This document shows positions 4,644 to 7,404 of a stretch of DNA of 7,404 nucleotides, one piece after another; position 1 is the stretch's first letter, and each line of letters starts with the position of its first letter. The stretch comes from Chloroflexota bacterium (GTDB lineage: Bacteria > Chloroflexota > Limnocylindria > Limnocylindrales > CSP1-4). The notes beneath the pieces are model-generated. The model ran no database searches. It was not told the DNA's origin and saw only the letters and a program-made list of their open reading frames with translations. The DNA is taken from NCBI GenBank assembly GCA_003157175.1, contig PMIQ01000133.1, positions 1-7,404 of the forward strand, read 5' to 3'. Both the position numbers and the translations under genes were made by a program.

Positions 4644-5780
4644 TTGAACGTTCGTTTCGACCGCGTCGCCAGCATTCAGGCAGCCATGCGCGAGCGGGGC
4701 TGGATCGCCCTGGTCGTCCTCAACCACGACGACTACCGCTACCTCTTCGGGACCGACAGGACCCAACCCAGAGCGCTCATCCCGTTCCAGGGACCGCCCG
4801 AACTGATCGCCTTCAGCGGCGAGGAGCCCGAACTTCGAGCCTCCCTGGCCGAGGGCAAGGTGCGGGTGTTCGGGAGCGTGGGCGGCCAGATCCACGACAT
4901 CGTCGGGAGGCTGCGCGAGATCGCCGCCGCCGCGCCGGCGGAATGGGCTGCCGAGGGCCGCTTCAAGGTCGGACTCCAGATGTGGTTCGCCACACCGGCA
5001 TTCCTGGTCGACCTTTTCAAGCAGGTGAACCCGGAGGTCGAGGTGGTTTCCTCCGACCCGGTCATGGATCCGCTGCGATCGATCAAGGAGCCGGCGGAGC
5101 TCGCCCTCATGACCCAAGCCCAGCGCATCGCCGGGCTTGGCATGGATCGAGTGCGCGAACTGCTGCGCCCGGGCGTCACCGCTCACGATCTCGCCACCGA
5201 GGCAACATACGCGATGATGCGGGCCGGAGCCGAAAGCACGAGCACGCCCGTCTACGTCAACTTCGGCGTCGAGACGTGCATGCTCCACGGCCGCCTCAGC
5301 CCGAAGCCGCTCGAACTGGGTCAGCTGGCCTTGATCGATCTGACGCCCCAGGTCGACGGCTACTGCGCCAACCTGGCCCGGACCTTCGTGCTGGGTGAGC
5401 CCGACGCTCGCCAGGCCGAGCTGATCGCCACCTACCGCGAGATCGTCGCGTCGGCGCGGGCGGCCATGAAGCCGGGCGTTACCGTCGCCGGGCTCGATGG
5501 GATCGCACATGGAGTCTGCGCGAGCCATGGGTTCGGCGAGTACCAGGTCTACGGCCTGGGCCACGGCATCGGCCTGCGCTTTGAGGAACCGCCCGCTTCG
5601 ACGATCATCCCGCAACACAGAAACCTGCCCCTGGCCGAGGGCATGACCGTCACCATAGGCCATACGGTCCTGGCCATTCCCGGGTTTGGCGGCGTTCGCT
5701 TCGAAGACGTCTATCGCGTCGGTGCCTCTGGGCCGGAGATCCTGTCCGACTACCCAACGGAGCCCATCGTCCCCGCCTGA
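4644..5780 (+). CDS. M24 family (creatinase/prolidase fold) protein with incomplete metal site
   Basis: This 378-residue protein is a two-domain member of the M24 pita-bread family, which includes Xaa-Pro dipeptidases and creatinase. Residues 1 to about 140 form the creatinase N-terminal domain; RSIKEPAELALM (145-156) begins the catalytic domain. Five metal ligands (D, D, H, E, E) are usual. Here D232 (LIDLTP), H307 (GLGHGIG) and E354 (VRFED) are present, but the second Asp is N243 (GYCANLARTF, usually GYxxDxTRTF) and the first Glu of the TIEP motif is G339 (VTIGHTV). The upstream catalytic-type H215 (MLHGR) is kept. Two-metal peptidase chemistry is thus unlikely as in the standard enzymes; the protein may use one metal, act without metal as creatinase does, or bind ligand only. 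Length is typical, with no signal peptide, so it is cytoplasmic. The start is TTG with GGAGG 5 nt upstream. It appears to be transcribed alone. Family is certain; substrate is unknown. Confidence 0.92.
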   Translation: MNVRFDRVASIQAAMRERGWIALVVLNHDDYRYLFGTDRTQPRALIPFQGPPELIAFSGEEPELRASLAEGKVRVFGSVGGQIHDIVGRLREIAAAAPAEWAAEGRFKVGLQMWFATPAFLVDLFKQVNPEVEVVSSDPVMDPLRSIKEPAELALMTQAQRIAGLGMDRVRELLRPGVTAHDLATEATYAMMRAGAESTSTPVYVNFGVETCMLHGRLSPKPLELGQLALIDLTPQVDGYCANLARTFVLGEPDARQAELIATYREIVASARAAMKPGVTVAGLDGIAHGVCASHGFGEYQVYGLGHGIGLRFEEPPASTIIPQHRNLPLAEGMTVTIGHTVLAIPGFGGVRFEDVYRVGASGPEILSDYPTEPIVPA

Positions 5781-5966
5781 CCGAGGGCGTTCGCGGGCGC
5801 GGGAGTACCGACACGGAAAGCGGACGACAGGCGCGCGGGGCTGATGGCGAGCTACTCGTTCAGGCGCGCGGACGATGCGCTGCTACACCACTAGGTGGGA
5901 CTCGACCAACCAAAGCTTTCAATCCTGGTTCAGCTCAGGGATAGTACCGGTGGTTAGCCCCGCGAC

Positions 5967-6033
5967 GCGCAGGGCATCCGCGAGAACCCTCGATGACGAG
6001 GGGCGGGTCCAGATTCCGTGCCCTCCTTTGCGC
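5967..6033 (+). ncRNA. Nested stem-loop, possible structured RNA
   Basis: The outer helix pairs GCGC-AGGGCA (5967-5976) with TGCCCT (6019-6024) and, past a 5-nt bulge, GCGC (6030-6033). Inside sits a perfect 6-bp hairpin, CCCTCG-ATGA-CGAGGG (5987-6002). The internal segments 5977-5986 and 6003-6018 remain single-stranded or weakly paired. It does not match tRNA, and I do not recognise a riboswitch. It could be a small RNA, a leader structure of the lipoprotein mRNA, or an end structure of the M24 transcript. The strand is uncertain because the pairing is nearly symmetric. Confidence 0.3.
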
Positions 6034-6068
6034 GGTCGATCGTTAGAGCAAGGGTTTCCCCCGATGCG

Positions 6069-6088
6069 AGCCGGCTGAGCGCCGGGCT
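6069..6088 (+). other. Hairpin in the lipoprotein leader region
   Basis: AG-CCGGC (6069-6075) pairs with GCCGG-(g)-CT (6081-6088) around the 5-nt loop TGAGC: 7 bp with one bulge. There is no U tract. It lies about 95 nt before the lipoprotein start. Confidence 0.35.
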
Positions 6089-6166
6089 ACGGTCCATCCG
6101 ATCGATCGAGGACCCGGGGCCTCGGTCCCGGCTTCAGCTCAGGTCGCACCCCGCAGCCAGCAGTCT

Positions 6167-6178
6167 CTCCAATGGAGG
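6167..6178 (+). promoter_or_regulatory. Shine-Dalgarno of the lipoprotein gene, inside a small hairpin
   Basis: GGAGG (6174-6178) lies 5 nt before ATG 6184, choosing that start over the ATG at 6172, which overlaps the SD itself. CTCC (6167-6170) can pair with GGAG (6174-6177) over a 3-nt loop, so the SD may be partly masked in the mRNA. The stem is short and may be weak. Confidence 0.5.
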
Positions 6179-6183
6179 ATCCA

Positions 6184-6777
6184 ATGTCCCCAGCCCTCGT
6201 GCACCTGTTACCTCGACGGTCTCTACCGGTGGCGCTCGCTATGTGCCTCGCCGTCGTTCTCGGAGCATGCTCGGGTTCGTCTTCACCCGCCGCGTCGGGA
6301 TCCGGCTCCGCCCCTCACGTCGCCAGCGGGGGCGCGGGAGCCTGCGTCGCTGGCGGCGACTTCTGCGGCCACATCAAGATCACCGGCGGCGTCACCAGGG
6401 AGACTGACTTCTCGAGCTACTTCTCGGAATTCGGGACGACGAACTGCACCGACTGGCTCAAGGGCAGCAAGGACGATCCCACACTGCTGACTCTCCCGAT
6501 CGCTCTGGTAGGGGACATCAACACGGACGCGGTCATCCAGCACTACAAGGGCCCGGGAACGTACGACGTGGCGGATCTTGGGGGGAACCTCGGCGGCTTC
6601 CAGATCGCGGTCGTCCACGATACGTTCATCACCGATGCGAACACCACCGGTACGGCGACGGTCGCAGCAGACGGATCCGGGAGCGTTACAGCCACGGGCA
6701 TGCAGCCCGGTGGCGACGCCAATGTGGTGCAGCAGCCCATCGACGTCACGATGACCTGGACCTGCTCCGCGAAGTAG
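6184..6777 (+). CDS. Secreted lipoprotein, unknown function
   Basis: Starting at ATG 6184 (SD GGAGG), the product has 197 residues. The N-terminus is a lipoprotein signal: basic RR at 11-12, a hydrophobic core 14-26 and a lipobox LGAC with the lipidated Cys at C29. A low-complexity Ser/Gly/Ala linker follows (30-52), usual for surface lipoproteins of Gram-positive-like cells. The mature domain (about 54-197) carries four cysteines, C54, C61, C88 and C194, which could form two disulfides. It contains a DINTDAVIQHYKGPGTYDV segment (111-129), a Gly-rich patch (133-138) and strand-rich repeats such as TATVAADGSGSVTATGM (157-173) near the end, followed by VTMTWTC. This strand-rich pattern suggests a beta-sandwich, perhaps ligand-binding, but I do not recognise a family. 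A 6-bp hairpin overlaps the stop codon. Confidence 0.85.
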   Translation: MSPALVHLLPRRSLPVALAMCLAVVLGACSGSSSPAASGSGSAPHVASGGAGACVAGGDFCGHIKITGGVTRETDFSSYFSEFGTTNCTDWLKGSKDDPTLLTLPIALVGDINTDAVIQHYKGPGTYDVADLGGNLGGFQIAVVHDTFITDANTTGTATVAADGSGSVTATGMQPGGDANVVQQPIDVTMTWTCSAK

Positions 6778-6790
6778 CCCGCTCCGGGCT
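6776..6790 (+). terminator. Hairpin overlapping the lipoprotein stop codon
   Basis: AGCCCG (6776-6781) and CGGGCT (6785-6790) pair perfectly over a CTC loop; the stem begins inside the TAG stop (6775-6777). It is followed by GAAATAG rather than a U tract, so it is terminator-like in position but not canonical. Confidence 0.4.
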
Positions 6791-6839
6791 GAAATAGACG
6801 ATCCGCAGCACTACGTTTCGTCTGCCCTGACGCGAGCTT

Positions 6840-6862
6840 CTGCATGCGAGTGACGCCTGCAG
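6840..6862. other. Hairpin between the lipoprotein and glycosyltransferase genes
   Basis: CTGCA-t-GCG (6840-6848) pairs with CGC-c-TGCAG (6854-6862) around the 5-nt loop AGTGA: 8 bp with one mismatch. It could be a second transcript-end structure or a protein-binding dyad. A further 6-bp inverted repeat, AGACGA/TCGTCT, lies at 6796-6801 and 6818-6823. The spacer 6778-6996 shows no gene. Confidence 0.35.
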
Positions 6863-6996
6863 CGAGTCGTCCACTCACGTCATAGAGTCGCCCGCGGACT
6901 GTGGCCTCAACAGCGCCCCGACATGTTGCGTCGGAGGTCCGGCTCCAGCTGGTGACGGCAAGGGTGGCCAAAGCAGATCGACCGCCTCGGGCGCGT

Positions 6997-7404
6997 ATGC
7001 TTCCGATACAGATGGCAGCCACGGCCGCGAACACATCCAACCGCCGCTTCTCGACGTTCGCCGTTCCCTGGCCCGTGCTCGCAGTTGCCGGCGCCATGTT
7101 CGCCGGGCTGATGGCCCTGTCCGGAGCCTATGGCTTCCACGGCGACGAGATGTACTACGTCGTCGCCGGCCAGCATCCGGCCTTCGGGTATGTCGACCAG
7201 CCGCCCCTCACGCCGCTGCTCTCGGCCGCGTCAGTCGCACTGTTCGGGGTTTCGCCGACGGCCATCCGGCTGCTGCCCGCGCTCGAGATGGCACTCGTGG
7301 TGATCCTCGTCGCGCTCATCGCGCGTGACCTCGGTGGCTCGCGGCGGGCGCAGGTCCTCGCGGCAATCACGGCCGCCCTGTCTGGCTATCTCGGCGCCGG
7401 CCAT
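6997..7404 (+). CDS. GT39-type membrane glycosyltransferase, N-terminal part (cut by window edge)
   Basis: The first 136 residues of an open frame show a GT-C glycosyltransferase of the PMT/ArnT type (family GT39), which moves a sugar from a polyprenyl-phosphate donor on the outer membrane face. A first membrane helix (about 25-44) is followed by the external-loop motif GFHGDEMYY (46-54) with the catalytic-type D50-E51 pair, then FGYVDQPPLTPLL (63-75), the hallmark of this subfamily. Next come LFGVSPTAIRLLPALE (82-97) and a second helix (about 98-109). Full members have roughly 450-600 residues with about 8-13 helices, so most is missing. The start is uncertain: ATG 6997 and in-frame ATG 7012 both lack an SD, though TATGCT (6996-7001) ahead of ATG 7012 could be the -10 of a nearly leaderless mRNA. 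GTG 6952 and 6964 are also in frame. Confidence 0.9.
   Translation, partial: MLPIQMAATAANTSNRRFSTFAVPWPVLAVAGAMFAGLMALSGAYGFHGDEMYYVVAGQHPAFGYVDQPPLTPLLSAASVALFGVSPTAIRLLPALEMALVVILVALIARDLGGSRRAQVLAAITAALSGYLGAGH

Larger units (their letters stand above)
5781..6183 (+). other. 403-base intergenic region rich in stem-loops
   Basis: No supported gene lies here: the ORFs crossing it have no SD and no recognisable protein features. It holds a nested stem-loop set at 5967-6033, a hairpin at 6069-6088, an 11-bp direct repeat CAGGCGCGCGG (5828-5838 and 5861-5871), and an 11-bp repeat TTCAGCTCAGG (5929-5939 and 6133-6143). The region must contain the promoter and leader of the lipoprotein gene, but no clear -35/-10 pair is seen. 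Confidence 0.5.

Noticed and set aside
4626..5663. 345-codon open frame on minus opposite the M24-fold gene
   Set aside because: The plus strand encodes a clear, full-length M24 protein with an SD. The minus product is low-complexity Gly/Asp/His/Arg sequence with no family resemblance.
5828..5871. Two copies of CAGGCGCGCGG as a repeat array
   Set aside because: Only two short copies in GC-rich sequence, with no third unit or regular spacing. Not a CRISPR or iteron array.
5925..6030. Possible tRNA or tmRNA-like fragment (GGTTCAGCTCAGG and GGGTCCAGATTCC)
   Set aside because: The pieces resemble D- and T-arm sequences only superficially. No acceptor stem, anticodon arm or CCA end fits.

Overview
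The window is GC-rich bacterial DNA. Several starts are GTG or TTG, and Shine-Dalgarno (SD) sequences of the GGAGG type are visible. The recognisable families are a VanW-type protein, a receiver-plus-MinD ATPase of the CpaE type, an M24 creatinase/prolidase-fold protein, a lipoprotein and a GT39-type membrane glycosyltransferase. This mix suggests a high-GC Gram-positive-like lineage, such as an uncultivated Chloroflexota or Actinomycetota. That is an inference from gene content and composition; no rRNA or tRNA is present to settle it.

Layout, left to right. At 1-138 (minus) two translation starts have strong SD sequences: a 31-codon ORF and a gene running off the left edge. A divergent spacer (139-417) holds an 8-bp dyad. 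A VanW-family gene follows on plus (418-1224). The 495-base gap after it (1225-1719) is not empty. It carries a decayed piece of a CpaE-like C-terminus on minus (1499-1616), and a long imperfect inverted repeat (1381-1426 / 1607-1652) whose right arm overlaps the upstream end of that piece. The intact CpaE-like gene (1720-2973, minus) follows. It probably forms an operon with two tiny upstream ORFs, a 37-residue single-span membrane peptide (3224-3337) and a 62-residue ORF (3016-3204), read from a promoter near 3376-3404. Divergently on plus, a possibly leaderless gene (3548-4030) encodes two tandem copies of a small beta-rich domain. It is followed by a small two-span membrane protein (4078-4446) and a strong hairpin. 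An M24-fold protein (4644-5780) has lost two of the five usual metal ligands. A 403-base spacer (5781-6183) holds nested stem-loops, then a cysteine-rich lipoprotein (6184-6777), another hairpin-bearing spacer, and the N-terminus of a GT39 glycosyltransferase cut by the right edge.

The genes do not form one recognisable pathway. VanW, the lipoprotein and GT39 point to cell-envelope functions. The CpaE-like ATPase has no Tad/Flp pilus genes beside it. The most unusual points are the small-ORF/ATPase operon with a paralogue relic downstream, the inverted repeat, the metal-site-degenerate M24 protein and the duplicated-domain protein. I did not see a CRISPR array, prophage, complete insertion sequence or recognisable defence system.
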